Positions 45,374 through 56,555 of a stretch of 64,000 bases of DNA are shown piece by piece. This stretch comes from Cercophora sp. LCS_1 (taxonomy: Eukaryota > Ascomycota > Sordariomycetes > Sordariales > Lasiosphaeriaceae), in contig JAPZLL010000016.1 of NCBI GenBank assembly GCA_036250225.1, forward strand, positions 699,489-763,488. The letters are read 5' to 3'. A model generated the notes under the pieces. That model was given only the letters and a program-made list of their open reading frames with translations. It did no database searches and was not told the DNA's origin. A program made the position numbers and the translations under genes. Within the stretch, counting starts at the first letter, position 1. Every line of letters starts with the position of its first letter.

Positions 45374-47575
45374 ATGGATGGGTTAGACGAATTCGAAAAG
45401 GCGTTGGCTGCCGAGAAAGCAGAGCGTGAACGGGTCGGCCAGGAGAAAGAGGAGCGTCGGGAACGCAAACACAGGCATCATCGACGCGACAAATCCTCAG
45501 AGCGCCACCGAGACAGAGACAGGGATCGTGAACGAGACCGAGACCGGGACGGGCGCAGTACCAAAGACAGGGAGAGAGATAGAAAGGATAAAGACAGGCA
45601 CCACCGGTCCCGAGACCACGACTCGGACGAGGATAGCCACCGGCACAAGCGGTCCCGACATTCGCGCGACGACGACGACGAAGACAGGCGCAGACACAAA
45701 CACCGACACAAGTCACGGGAGAGGTCGAAGACCCTTGGGGAAGATAGTCGCCGAGATCGTGGTGGGAAAGATCTCAAACACACAGAAGAGTCGGACCCAA
45801 AGGAGGACCTACCGCTTCCCGATGAGGAGAGGGCTCCCAATGACCCCCCCTTAGTCCGAGACTCCTGGATGGCAGCCCCCTCGGCGCTCGATGTCGACTA
45901 TGTGCAGAGAGGCTCAAAGAGGAAGAGCCCTTCACCGGCCAGAGAGGAGCCCAAACGGATACTTCACCACCGAGAGCTCAACACCCGCTTAGCTGGTCTG
46001 GACGTCGGGAAAGAGGCACCAGAGGAATCTCAAGAGCCAAAGAAGCGGGAAGTGAAGTACACATTCGGGGATGAGGGCTCTCAGTGGCGAATGACCAGGC
46101 TGAACGCCGTTTACACTCTTGCGGAGCAGAGTGGACGGTCGGTGGACGAGGTGGGAATCGAGAGATTCGGCAGTCTAGAGGAGTTCGACGACGCGAGGGA
46201 AGAGAAGATAGAGATGGATAGGAGGAGGATCTACGGGGAGGGTTATGTCGGCAAGGAGAAACCGAGTGGGGATCTCTACCGAGAAAGAATAGTCAACACC
46301 CGACCAGAGCCAGAGAAGCACAATCGCTCCCCATCACCACAGCCCGAACAGGGCGTCGTCGTCAACGAGCCTGTCGTCCCCATTGACCAATCCACCCTCA
46401 ACCGCATGAAAGCCAAGCTTCTCAAGGCTCAGATGCGCAACGCCCCCAACGCTGGGAAGCTCGAAGCAGAGTACAACGCCGCCCTGGAATCGTTCACCGC
46501 TGGAACCGCCGGCTCCAACGCCATCGTCCTCGACGCCTCCCACAACCGGATGCTCGCTGGGCACCGCGGCGAAGTCAAGGCTATCACTAACAAGCGCGGC
46601 ATCGAGCGCGGCCAAGTCGAAGCCAACGAAGACATGACGATCGAAGACATGGTCCGCGAAGAGCGCCGAACCCGCGGCCAAGCCGGCGGTGAAGGCATGC
46701 GTCTCGCCGAGCGCATCGCCAAAGACACCAAATTCGATGACGACCTGGAATATCTGGATGAAAACGCCGCCAAGCTTGCAAAGCGCGTCCACAAATCCGA
46801 AGCCAGCCTCAAAAATATGGCCGTATCCGAGTACAAGAAACTCAACCAAGCCCTCGACAAATGCCCCCTCTGCCACCACGAAGACCGCGCCCCGCCCCAA
46901 AACCTCCCCCTTGCGCCCATCATCTCCCTCGCTACCCGTGTCTATCTCACCCTCCCTACCGCTCCAGAACTGACAGGCGCCGAAGGCGGCGCTATCATCG
47001 CGCCGCTGAGCCACCGCACCAACCTGCTCGAATGCGACGACGACGAGTGGGAAGAAATGCGCAACTTCATGAAGAGTCTCACCCGCCTCTACCACGAACA
47101 GGGACGTGATGTCGTTTTCTACGAAAACGCCGCTGCTCCCCATCGTCGTCTGCACGCAGCTCTAGTCGCTGTACCGATCCCGTACGAACTGGGCGACACA
47201 GCACCCGCCTTCTTCCGCGAGGCTATGCTCTCTACGGATGAGGAGTGGTCGCAGCACAAGAAGATTATCGACACGGGAAAGAGGGCGAAGGAGGGACTGG
47301 GGAAGTTGGCGTTTCGACGGAGCTTGGCCAAGGAGATGCCGTATTTCCATGTGTGGTTCACGTTGGATGGCGGGCTGGGTCATATCGTGGAGGACTCGGG
47401 GAGGTGGCCCAAGGGGGATTTGTTCGCGAGGGAGATTATCGGTGGCATGTTGGATGTTGAGCCGGATGTGATTAAGCGGCAGGGCAGGTGGACGAGGTCG
47501 GATGAGAGGTTGGATGGGTTTAAGAAGAGGTGGAGAAAGTTTGATTGGACGAGGGTTTTGACTGAGGGTGGTTGA
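45374..47575 (+). CDS. CWF19: Cwf19-like pre-mRNA splicing factor
   Basis: Intact frame of 733 residues from the ATG at 45374 (MDGLDEFEKALAAEKAER, typical of the family). The first ~150 residues are an Arg/Asp/His/Lys-rich charged repeat region. A conserved central part follows (KYTFGDEGSQWRMTRLNAVY). The C-terminal half carries the two CwfJ modules: CPLCHHED...APLSHRTNLLECDDDEWEEM, with its HIT-like features, and the segment ending FKKRWRKFDWTRVL. Cwf19 associates with the late spliceosome and with intron-lariat turnover (CWF19L2 in animals). Nuclear location is expected. No introns and no damage. Confidence 0.9.
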   Translation: MDGLDEFEKALAAEKAERERVGQEKEERRERKHRHHRRDKSSERHRDRDRDRERDRDRDGRSTKDRERDRKDKDRHHRSRDHDSDEDSHRHKRSRHSRDDDDEDRRRHKHRHKSRERSKTLGEDSRRDRGGKDLKHTEESDPKEDLPLPDEERAPNDPPLVRDSWMAAPSALDVDYVQRGSKRKSPSPAREEPKRILHHRELNTRLAGLDVGKEAPEESQEPKKREVKYTFGDEGSQWRMTRLNAVYTLAEQSGRSVDEVGIERFGSLEEFDDAREEKIEMDRRRIYGEGYVGKEKPSGDLYRERIVNTRPEPEKHNRSPSPQPEQGVVVNEPVVPIDQSTLNRMKAKLLKAQMRNAPNAGKLEAEYNAALESFTAGTAGSNAIVLDASHNRMLAGHRGEVKAITNKRGIERGQVEANEDMTIEDMVREERRTRGQAGGEGMRLAERIAKDTKFDDDLEYLDENAAKLAKRVHKSEASLKNMAVSEYKKLNQALDKCPLCHHEDRAPPQNLPLAPIISLATRVYLTLPTAPELTGAEGGAIIAPLSHRTNLLECDDDEWEEMRNFMKSLTRLYHEQGRDVVFYENAAAPHRRLHAALVAVPIPYELGDTAPAFFREAMLSTDEEWSQHKKIIDTGKRAKEGLGKLAFRRSLAKEMPYFHVWFTLDGGLGHIVEDSGRWPKGDLFAREIIGGMLDVEPDVIKRQGRWTRSDERLDGFKKRWRKFDWTRVLTEGG

Positions 47576-47920
47576 GCGCGTGATCCTCGTTTGGCCTTTC
47601 AAGAGGGCCGTTTTTGGGCCTGACATGTAGAACATGATTGCTTCCAGGATTCTGCGCAAAGGGGATTTCCCACATCAGGCACTCCAGGGTAATGAAGAAA
47701 ACTGAACAATGAACGCCTCAGCGCAGTGATGGACACTAGGCGCATTGAACCACTTGTCCGCCATCAGTTTTGTTCAAAGTACTCGATTGGCTATGTTTCC
47801 TTACATTGACCTAACTTGGCCGTTCCATCTTTTATCTAAACGCTACGCTGTGGATATCAAGAACGGTAGGAAAATGGCGGACACCCCTAGATCATCAACG
47901 TCAACTCCAGTCGACACCCC
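47576..47920. other. Convergent 3' intergenic region, 345 nt
   Basis: Between CWF19 (+) and RRP3 (-); 3' untranslated regions only. Confidence 0.5.
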
Positions 47921-49543
47921 TTAACCCTCTTCAGCATCCATGTGGTCCCGAGACGAGACGGGACCCTTCCTCTTCTTGCCCTTGTGCCCCTTGAGGATGG
48001 AGCCCTTGTTACCCCTGTCGTCAATCAACTCCTTCATTTGGGCTCGTGCCTCACGCTGGGCTTCCTCAACGCGCGGCTTGAATATCATGACCTCTTCCTT
48101 CTCGTGTGGATAGATGTCTAGCTTCATCTTCAACGCCTTTTCAATGCGCTGGTAGATCTCGACGTCACTGTCCAGGTTAGTTTTTACCGATACAATATCA
48201 AAGAAGGGGAGCTTACTATTGGGTGACAATGTTGATGGCATGACCAGACTTGCCCGCACGAGCAGTACGACCGACACGATGGACGTAGGTCTTGGAGTCA
48301 GCGGGCAGGTCAAAGTTGAGCACACAGTCAACGTTGGGAATATCGAGACCACGAGCGGCAACATCTGTTGCGACGAGGATGTTACGGGAACCAGCACGGA
48401 ACTTATTCAGGGCACCGAGACGGGAGGACTGGGACAGGCCACCGTGGAGTGGGATGGCGCCCATGCCGAGGGTTCGGAGAAGGATGGCAATCCGCTGCGT
48501 CTCGAGAACGGTCCTGGTGAAGATGATGATTGTCTGCCCGGCGAACTCGTTGCACAAGTAGACAAGGTATGTGTCCTTGTGCATGTGTGGGATGAAGAGG
48601 TAGTTCTGTACAAGCGTTGACACTGTGGCGTACTTGGAGCTCGAGACGCTGACTTTTAGGGGGTCCTTGAGCGAGGCTCGCTGAAGACTCTCGACTTTGC
48701 TGGACATGGTGGCCGAGAAGAGGAACGTTCTTCGCTCTCTGGGGAGGAACTTGAGGATCTTCTCGATTGTAGGGCCGAAGTCCTGGTCGATAAGTCTGTC
48801 GGCTTCATCCATGACTAGGTACTGAAGATTACGGCTGGGGCGTTATGTTAGCTTTTTGTGCAAACCACCAAAGACATTTCGGAACATACAGACTGAATCC
48901 CTTGGTGGATTCAAGATGGTCCAACAGTCTTCCGGGTGATGCGACAATGACGTGAGGCTTCTTTCCCAGGGCAATGGCTTGTTGCATGTTATCCATGCCT
49001 CCCACGATCAGAGCACATCGGAGCGAGATCAGAGAGCCAAGGGCCTCGAAAGCCTGCTGGATCTGAACCGCAAGTTCTCTCGTGGGAGCGAGAACAAGGG
49101 CGAACAGGGGTTGTGGTTTCTCGAGAAGAGACTGCAAGATCGGGAGAGCGAATGCCGCCGTTTTTCCTGAACCTGTTTCCGCAATTCCAATTATGTCTCG
49201 GCCCGACAGCGCGAGGGGTATCGCTTGTTGTTGGATAGGGGTCGGTTTTTTGTATCCAAGACGGTCGCAGGCTTCGCACAGGGAGTCGACGACACCCTAC
49301 AAACGTTAGCTAATGACTCAGGAACAGAACGGGTGAGCATACCAGCTCCTTGAAGGTTTTTGGCGCGGCTTCCTCCTCTTGCCTTGAGGCATTGTCCAAT
49401 GTCGCAGATTCGGGCTCGGAGGGTGGAGGGGATTGCGCTGGATCAGCTTCTGATTTGGACTTTGAGGGCGCGGAGACTGAGGGGACCGGCACTGAAGCGG
49501 CGGCTTGGTCGGAATGCCCGACCTTTCTACGTTTTGACGACAT
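47921..49543 (-). CDS. RRP3: DEAD-box ATP-dependent rRNA helicase Rrp3 (DDX47-like)
   Basis: Four exons (49543-49343, 49296-48890, 48834-48217, 48167-47921) joined by introns of 46, 55 and 49 nt encode 490 residues. All helicase motifs are present in order: Q motif (GYKKPTPIQQQAIP), Walker A (AETGSGKT), PTRELA, the DEAD box (VMDEADRLID), SAT (LFSATMSSK), ARGLD and HRVGRTARAG. The C-terminal tail is rich in Lys, Arg and Gly. Rrp3 acts in the nucleolus in early 18S rRNA processing in the small-subunit processome. Its divergent neighbour is SSF1, also a ribosome-assembly gene. Confidence 0.93.
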
Positions 49544-50014
49544 TTTTGGTGTGTGGGAGGTCTGAAGACTTTATTGCGGGCAGCAAGTTGAGTTCGTCGA
49601 GCTCATCGAGGTTCGCCAAAATTCCCAAAGTTCTTATCGTGGGTGGGGGCCCTCGCCTGCCGGGGGCTTTCACAACAGAAAAGGGGCCCTAACGGAAGTT
49701 TGACCACACTATTCCACCTTGCAGAGAGATTGAGTGACTATCTAGAAGAAAAATATCAAAGCCCCCTACCTCATGCTGTGTTTCTATTGCGCTCTTAGCA
49801 TATTTAGTGCGCTTGAATGTCACTAGGATAGATGTGATCTCATCAGGGTACAAGCAACTCTGTTGTGAATGACATGAAGCTAGCACGATAGGCGATAAGC
49901 GATAAGCTGTCCCCGCTGAATTTTTTCGAGCCGGGAGCTTCTTGTCAATTGCGATGCTTGCGCTATTCCAAGACAAACACCAACCCATCACACCACCAAC
50001 AACATCTCAACAGC
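49544..50014. promoter_or_regulatory. Shared divergent promoter of RRP3 and SSF1
   Basis: 471 nt between two start codons on opposite strands. Two PAC-like words occur on the minus strand: TCGATGAGCT at 49609-49600 (one mismatch from GCGATGAGMT) and GATGAGAT at 49844-49837. An A/T run (GAATTTTTTC, near 49918) resembles part of an RRPE element. PAC and RRPE mark ribosome-biogenesis promoters in yeasts and many other fungi. Confidence 0.5.
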
Positions 50015-51479
50015 ATGGCGCGCCGCAGAACCAAGAGAAGAACCCACGTTGGGGCCACCAACCCGGCTACCCCTACGGCAATCAATGGCCACATTAACGC
50101 AAAGACAGACCCAAAGAGCATGGTCATTCGGATTGGCGCCGGCGAGGTGGGAACAAGTGTCAGTCAATTGGCAACCGACGTGCGCAGGGTCATGGAACCC
50201 GGAACAGCCTCGCGACTCAAGGAGAGGAAAGCAAACCGACTACGAGACTATGTCAGCATGTGCGGCCCATTGGGCGTGTCGCATCTCCTCCTGTTCTCAA
50301 GATCTTCGTCCGGCAACACAAACCTGCGATTGGCCATGACGCCTCGCGGTCCCACATTCCACTTCAAGGTTGAGAAGTATTCGCTCAGCAAAGATGTGCG
50401 ACGGGCTCAGAGGCATCCCAAGGGAGGCGGAAAGGAGTACATCACACCGCCTCTGGTATGCCATCCTAATTTGCGAAATCGTTGCGCCAGCCTGCTAATG
50501 AACCTCACAGTTGGTCATGAACAACTTTAGCAACCCTGATGCAGATGCGAACTCCAAGGTGCCTAGACATCTCGAATCCCTTACCACGACCGCGTTCCAG
50601 TCATTATTCCCTCCCATCAACCCACAAAAAACACCATTGAGGTCGATCAGGAGAGTGTTGCTTCTCAACAGGGAGCAGTCGGAGGAGGACGATGGAACTT
50701 TTGTCATCAACTTCCGTCACTACGCCATCACTACAAAAACCGTGGGCATTTCAAAGCCTTTGAGAAGATTGGATGCGGCAGAGAAGCTGTTGAAGTCTCG
50801 GAAGGGCAAGAAGGGCGGGATACCGAATTTGGGCAACCTTAGGGACATTTCAGAGTTCATGATTGGCGGCGAAAATGGGGATGGGTATATGACCGATGGC
50901 ACTAGTGGTAGTGAGGTCGATACCGATGCCGAGGTCGAGATCCTCGAGACAGCACCAAAGCGAGTTCCTACTTCGAAAGCCAGAGCCACTGCTCAGGAGG
51001 ATGATGACGAAGATGATGGCAAGGACGACCACGTTGAGCGTCGAGCTGTGAAGCTCATGGAGTTGGGCCCTCGTATGAAGCTGCGCATGACCAAGGTCGA
51101 AGAGGGGCTTTGCTCAGGGAAAATCCTGTGGCACCAACACGTCAGGAAGACCAGGGAGGAGATCCGTGAGATGGAGCAGAAGTGGGAGCAGCGCAGGAAA
51201 GAGAAGGAGGCGCGGAAGAAGCAACAAAAGGAGAACGTCGAGAAGAAGAAGCAGGCCAAGGCCGGCAACAAAAAGTCCAATGATACCCAGGATGGTGACG
51301 AAATGGATGTCGACGACTACAGCGACATGTACAGCGATGACGGGTTCGATAGCGAAGGCCTGGAGGGTGACGCAGAAGAGCTTGCCAACGCCAAGATGGA
51401 GGAGAATGGGGAGTGGGAGGATGAAGAAGAGGAGATTGCAGACAGCAAAAAGCCCAAGAAGCGCGCCCTCAAGGGCTGA
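50015..51479 (+). CDS. SSF1: Brix-domain ribosome biogenesis protein Ssf1 (Peter Pan-like)
   Basis: Exons 50015-50455 and 50511-51479 (55-nt intron, GTATGC donor, CTAAT branch) encode 469 residues. The start MARRRTKRRTHVG is basic. The Brix domain spans about residues 35-320 (KSMVIRIGAGEVGTSVSQL, DYVSMCGPLGVSHLLLFS, the GPTFHFKVEKYSL stretch, and FVINFRHYAITTKTVGISK). The C-terminus is acidic and Lys/Glu-rich with a long charged coiled coil. Ssf1/Ssf2 with Rrp14/Rrp15 shape the early 60S subunit in the nucleolus. The start is the second in-frame Met; upstream codons lack support. Confidence 0.92.
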
Positions 51480-52578
51480 GTAAATAGAGGCAACCATTTT
51501 ACCGATGAGGTTCCCCGCAAAGCTGAGTCAGTGGCACATCTGTCATCCCAAAGCTCTGCCAAATTGAAGATCCAAGTACCGATCAGAGAAGCCTCAGTTT
51601 TGATCTTGGCTCTGCGCCCCATCGTCAGTGCAGCCCAATATCACGCCCTAAATGATGGGCTACATAAATGCGCAAGCCTCTGAGTAATGATGTCGCACGA
51701 AGTCACAGCCGCCGACGTTGAAAATGCCTCGTTTTCGTCCCCCTGACCCAAGCCTCGAAAGCTGCGGGAGGGATTGAGTTTCACGCCGTCGAATGTTTGT
51801 CGATCGACTGGACAGCCCAATGCGACGCAAGACTGCTAGACCACCCGGGGATAGGGCGGCATCGTACATATCTCAGGCCAACACAGTCTCGAAATCTCCG
51901 CCGGCAGTTCCACCTAACGTGTCGAGAATCACAGGGACTCAAGTGTAGCCCCCGAGGTTCCCAGCCGAGGAGCTCGACGGCCGAGGATGATTGGCTGGGC
52001 GACCCACTCGCGCAACGAAAACGCCACGGCAAATCCGGGGGAAAGGGGAAAGCGTCCGGGGAAGCGGCATGGGACAACGGGAGGGGCCGGCTTCCACGGG
52101 TGAACCTTTGTCTCATTCCCCACATCCCCCAGACGCAAATGGCACGACATGCAGCGCCCAACGCGCGAGGGAAGCAGCGCCCTTGATGTGCAGCGGCTTC
52201 TGAACAGACCACTTTGCAGCGGCCGTCACCCCACATGCTGCCCACTCTGTTATTCTCGCTGGCCGCGCTTCAAAACGTGACCCCATTCTTACCCTATTAC
52301 CCCACCGAAAGTTACATGGACTTCCTTTGAAGCCGCTTGTTTTCTTCTCTCTCTCTTCTCCTATTCTGTTTCTCTCCCCTTCTTTTTCTCCCCCTTGGAT
52401 TCCCACCACCGAGACCGACGCTTGCCAATCCTGACTCGGCCCGTCGTTTACAAGCACACAACCCACCTCTATAATACCCGTTCTCGCCCACCTGCATTCC
52501 ATCCCACCATCGGCCAGACCTACCCATTTCTTGGCATCACATCTCAGCACTACCACCGCCAATACCCACGCATTCAAC
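51480..52578. other. Intergenic, 1.1 kb
   Basis: Between SSF1 and the small mitochondrial-type gene, both on the + strand. It ends in a long pyrimidine-rich core-promoter tract (about 52330-52395). No gene seen. Confidence 0.5.
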
Positions 52579-52963
52579 ATGAACAAGCAGCCTCCCGCCA
52601 GACCCTTCTCGACCTCTGCCCGGGTTCACCCCAGCTTCCTCCCGTACATGTCCAACCCCTCCCGCAGTCGCGGCCTGAAATGGTTGGTCTCTTGTTTCGT
52701 TACCTTAACCTCGGCCGCGCTTGCTCACATCACATGCCAGGATCCCCCCGCTCGCAGGGCTGGTAGCCGTCGGCTACGGCGTCGCATCCTACCGCGAGGT
52801 GCAGATTGAGAAACATCTGGCACGCCAGGCGGCCATGGAGAGAGAGGACCTCGAGCAACGGCGCAAGTACACGGTTCTGGCGGATGCCTATGGGGATCGG
52901 ACAAACCTCGAGGAGTTGGAGAGGGCGATGCGGGTGTACGAGGCACAGCAGGGCAATGAGTGA
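52579..52963 (+). CDS. Small mitochondrial-type membrane protein (108 aa)
   Basis: Exons 52579-52682 and 52741-52963, separated by a 58-nt intron, give 108 residues. The N-terminus is basic and free of acidic residues for ~30 positions (MNKQPPARPFSTSARVHPSF), like a mitochondrial presequence. One hydrophobic helix follows (WIPPLAGLVAVGYGVASY), then a charged, helical C-terminus (DLEQRRKYTVLADAYGDR). This pattern fits small inner-membrane subunits or assembly factors, but I cannot name a family. The donor GTTGGT is the same unusual type seen in the ChAPs gene. Confidence 0.75.
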
Positions 52964-53863
52964 TTTTTCTTTTTGGTTGTTCCGGGGGCGAAGGGGGAGG
53001 GTGTGACGAGGCTGCATCGTTTGTGTGGAGCGTGGCATGAGCATGGGGTTTTTTTTTTTTTTTTCTTTTCTTCCACTTTTTGGGACTGCATTTGTTGGAT
53101 GGTCGGAGTTATCCGGTGGTTACCCGGCAGGACTCCTTGGTATCCTTTGGTGGGACGGCGTTTGGAAGGTGATGTCGTGCTTGGTTGGACGACAGGATTG
53201 GGTTTTGGGACACTTGGGTTTCGTGTAACATTTAGAGTATGGCTAGGCAGTATGGTATGAGAATACACTGCTCTTGGTGTGCTTGATCGGTTCGATGTTG
53301 AGGTGTGGTGATGTGCCATTTTTGTATCTTGTCTGATGGTCGCTTAGATGCCGAGATGTTAGCTAAGGCTCTGCCCCTTCTACTGTGTCTACCTTACCTA
53401 CTCACATGGAACAAGCAAAGCAAACGAACCTCAGGGGCGTCGTGTTTCCTAACCTGGCCCCACGCCTACTGCAATTTTTCTTCATTCTTCTTTTGCTGAC
53501 CAGTTAGAGACCAAGCTGTGGCTGAGCCCTGGTCAGAGATCATGCTCTGTGTGCTCGGAGCTTGAACAGCGGGTCTAAGGCTTGACTTGGGATCAGAGGC
53601 CGGTCATGGCGCCGCTGGCCGATTTCCCAGCTCAGCAGGAAGGAAGGAGCGATACCGTCATGTTCAGACCAAATAAATCTCTTTCCCCAGGGGACCGCGC
53701 GCTTTTTCTGAGAGGGTCGCTGCTTCTCACCCCAACTGCCTCAGGCGCGCCTCAACGCTCGGTACCTACCTTCTGAATTCTTTTTTTTTTTTTGTTTTTC
53801 AGTCGACCCTTTCTTCCACAAAACCCCCAGTCAGGAAATATTCTCCACGCCCATTCGGGAGCT
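52964..53863. other. Convergent intergenic region, 900 nt
   Basis: Between the small mitochondrial-type gene (+) and the BTB gene (-). It contains a 16-nt poly-T run (53047-53062) and a second T run near 53780-53792; no gene seen. Confidence 0.5.
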
Positions 53864-54876
53864 TCAGCCAACTATCCCCCAACACCATTCACAATGGACT
53901 CGGACTCGGACTCGGACTCGGAGAAGACGGCTACCGTACCCGCTCTTCGTCGCAGAGCCAGGTTTCTTTCTCAGAATGAGAGGTACTCCATCCCGAGAAA
54001 TCGATACGTCTTGTTGAGGATGATACTTGAATGCAGGTATAGCCATCATCCTGTTGTAAAATCTGGTGTCGTGAAGTATAACAAAGAGCGTTTTTGGGAC
54101 GAGTCTGGCTAATGCGTCGCAAATCACGCGAAGAGCTGTGATATGTTCGCGAGAGAACGACTTTTCCACCGCACTAAAGTAGTCGTCAAGAAGAGCCTGG
54201 TTGACAATTTGCCACTTCTCACGTTTCTTGATATGGGCGCTGAGTCCGGAAGCTTTCTGTCGTACATTTCGGGCTATAGCAGCTGTACGGGTATCAATCT
54301 CTGTACCGATGTGCTGGAGCATTCCGATCAAGCCGAGGTAGTCTGCAGCCACGGCGAGCTCAACGGCAAACATGTACTTGTGTTCGGGATCCACGCTGTT
54401 CCAGTCGACCTCTGGAAGGTGATTAGTTTAGCTTCATCCGTTGAATGGGACCGGTATCAAGGAACTCACCGCCGGTATACAGGTAGTTGGCTACATGCTT
54501 GAAATGGACAGACTGAACCTCCTCGAGCTTCACGATACCGGTCACGCCCCCCTGCTCAGAAGTGTTAGCGCTGGGGCCTGGGCTGTTTCTGTCGGGGGGT
54601 TACACGCCTGAAAGTGCGCTTGCAGCGCCTTCTCAAAGTACGGGCACCGCGGGCAGATGATGGCCTTGTGCAGCTTGAATTCCTCGCCGCCGCATACTAC
54701 CGTGACATCCGCAAAGTTGCCTGAGGTGAGCAAGCTAGAACAATGGACCCCTGTTAGGTACCATCCAGGAAAGGGCTGCTCTTAGCGGACGGTATCGGAA
54801 TGGAATTTTTTTACCTCGAATCCAGTGCGAGGAACTCGGTTCTGCGACGACGAGCATTCTCCAACGACCTCGACAT
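53864..54876 (-). CDS. BTB/POZ domain protein
   Basis: Four exons (54876-54815, 54734-54608, 54551-54470, 54411-53864) encode 272 residues beginning MSRSLENARRRRTEF. The BTB core is LLTSGNFADVTVVCGGEEFK, then LHKAIICPRCPYFEKAL, then the segment ending NYLYTGEVDW. Introns 1 and 3 are GT-AG. Intron 2 (54607-54552, 56 nt, CTAAC branch 18 nt before GAGCAG) appears to use a GC donor (CAG/GCGTGT), the only choice here with normal length and frame. BTB proteins of this kind often serve as cullin-3 adaptors or transcription cofactors; this one has no recognised second domain. The C-terminal tail contains RVRVRVRV encoded by a hexanucleotide repeat. A relic and a decayed paralogue lie at 55.3-55.5 and 61.9-63.0 kb. 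Confidence 0.75.
53895..53918 (+). repeat. GGACTC-type hexanucleotide microsatellite
   Basis: About four tandem GGACTC units. On the minus strand they encode the Arg-Val run at the end of the BTB protein; on the plus strand they would read Asp-Ser. Confidence 0.7.
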
Positions 54877-55299
54877 TTTGAGAGCCGTCAGAGATGTGTG
54901 GTGAAAGAATTCTTGGTCGGCAGTTGGAATTTGAGAAAAAAGCGCAGTCGAGGTTTTGGCTCAAGGATTGGATTTGTGGCAGTTGAGGGTATGGTTGGGA
55001 TGAAAGGGCAGGAGCGCTCCAACAACAGACCCAATCCACCATACGAGGATGAACGCGCTCCTTCCATCTCGTTGACTCCGTCAAGGTTCCCTTTCTCGGT
55101 TTTGTTTTCTTTAGCTGGCCCGTCTTGACCGGCAATCGGGTGACATAAATATCCAGACACTGATTAGGTACGGTTGAGGACGCCCCGGATGATCTCCATT
55201 ACCTATCTAAATGGTGAATAGATAGTCTAGTTGGAAGCCTGAAGACTAGGCACCGGCCTGAGCCACCTTGGTATTGCCGCTGCCTACCTAGCTACGCGT
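54877..55299. other. Intergenic, 423 nt
   Basis: Promoter side of the BTB gene, up to the BTB relic. No gene seen. Confidence 0.4.
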
Positions 55300-55500
55300 C
55301 CTCGCGCTGGAGATCCCTTGAGCACCACGATTCGCATTTTCCTCGCACGTTCATGCATGGCTGGCGGTGCCGGCCAGCACCGTCACCGCCAGCAGCCGTA
55401 GTTTCGATCTCCTGAGCAACGACATCCTTGAAGCTCTTGGAGCAATCTGCGCATTTTGCGGGGATTATCGAGTACTTCATCCTTTGGAGTTCGTGATACG
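55300..55500 (-). pseudogene. Relic of a BTB-family gene (C-terminal piece)
   Basis: The minus strand reads MKYSIIPAKCADCSKSF and then KDVVAQEIET. This matches, in sequence and spacing, the C-terminal segment of the decayed BTB paralogue at 61.9-63.0 kb (MKYAIIPAACARCSS, then FKNVVAQELE). The upstream BTB core is missing or unrecognisable here, so this is a fragment of a duplicated copy. Confidence 0.6.
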
Positions 55501-56555
55501 ATGGAAGTAGACGACACCATGAATGAGACCGTGAAATTCCTGCCGGCTCGGGCTGCGGGCCTCCTGCGGGCTTGAGATGTACAATCTTTGGGCAATCTTC
55601 TTTGAGAGTGCCCAGATTTGTCGTTGGGGAATCATCAAGTCCAGGTGAGTCGATTATTCGGCAGACCTTTCCAAGGGTCTTCGCGATGTAGTCCTTGCTT
55701 CAGTCGTGTCTTGCATAAGTCAGCGACAATACTGCAAAATTGCCGGGATCGTTGAGTATTGGGAGTTGTAACGTACAACCGCTGACCCCCGTATTTGGCT
55801 GGCCGCTTGCCCACCTGGCGAAACTGGGCTTGTCGAATAAAGTAGGGCCAAGGAGGAAAATGGGAATTTCTTCCTTAGCCATGGCCGTGAGGGCTGTTAT
55901 CGACCGATTTGGGAGGTTCCCTCATTGCAATGGGGCAATGGGGCACGAGCCGACGGAGGAGGAAATCAAGTATCTCGCTGAAGGTGGGGGAACGTTCAGT
56001 TTGGGACGTTTAGTGTTGACTTGTAAGTTTTAAGTTTTAAGAAATATTATCATATACAACCCAAGGTAGTGAGGAAGAGGGTTCTTTTTGTTACTGGTTT
56101 GTGGGATGGCGAGACATGTGTTGCGTAGTGTGGACGGTCGACGGTCGTAGAGGCCGGCACCATCAACACTGGAGACCTTTGGTGCTTTCTCACACCCAAC
56201 CAGTGATAGCACTGCCCGCGATTGGGGCTGACGACCCGGGGCACGGCCAGCCCGCCCGCCCATGGGCATTGGTGATTGGAGGGGGCAGCATGCCGGTAAC
56301 TTCCGCGCGCCAGTTGGTCCTCGTCAATCACGCTTCTAATCCTGACAGCAGGCTGGTGCCTATCACAAGTGGTATCCGGTGAGCGGCCAATCTCAGGTCA
56401 AACCAAGTCGACCACCGATTTGACTTGGCTTGGCGTGCTTGATTTGCGCCCAGAGTTGCCTAATAAAGCTGTTACCCCGCTCCCGAGTTTCCGTTTTTCA
56501 CCACGCTCGTTTTCGAACCCGCGCCGAACCCGTAATCTGCGACGGCGCAGACGAA
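55501..56555. other. Intergenic, about 1 kb
   Basis: Between the BTB relic and the NLR gene. No supported gene; the NLR promoter lies at its end. Confidence 0.4.

Noticed and set aside
54573..54607. A 35-nt GT-AG intron in the BTB gene
   Set aside because: Too short and without a branch site compared with the 56-nt GC-AG alternative that also restores the paralogue's exon end.
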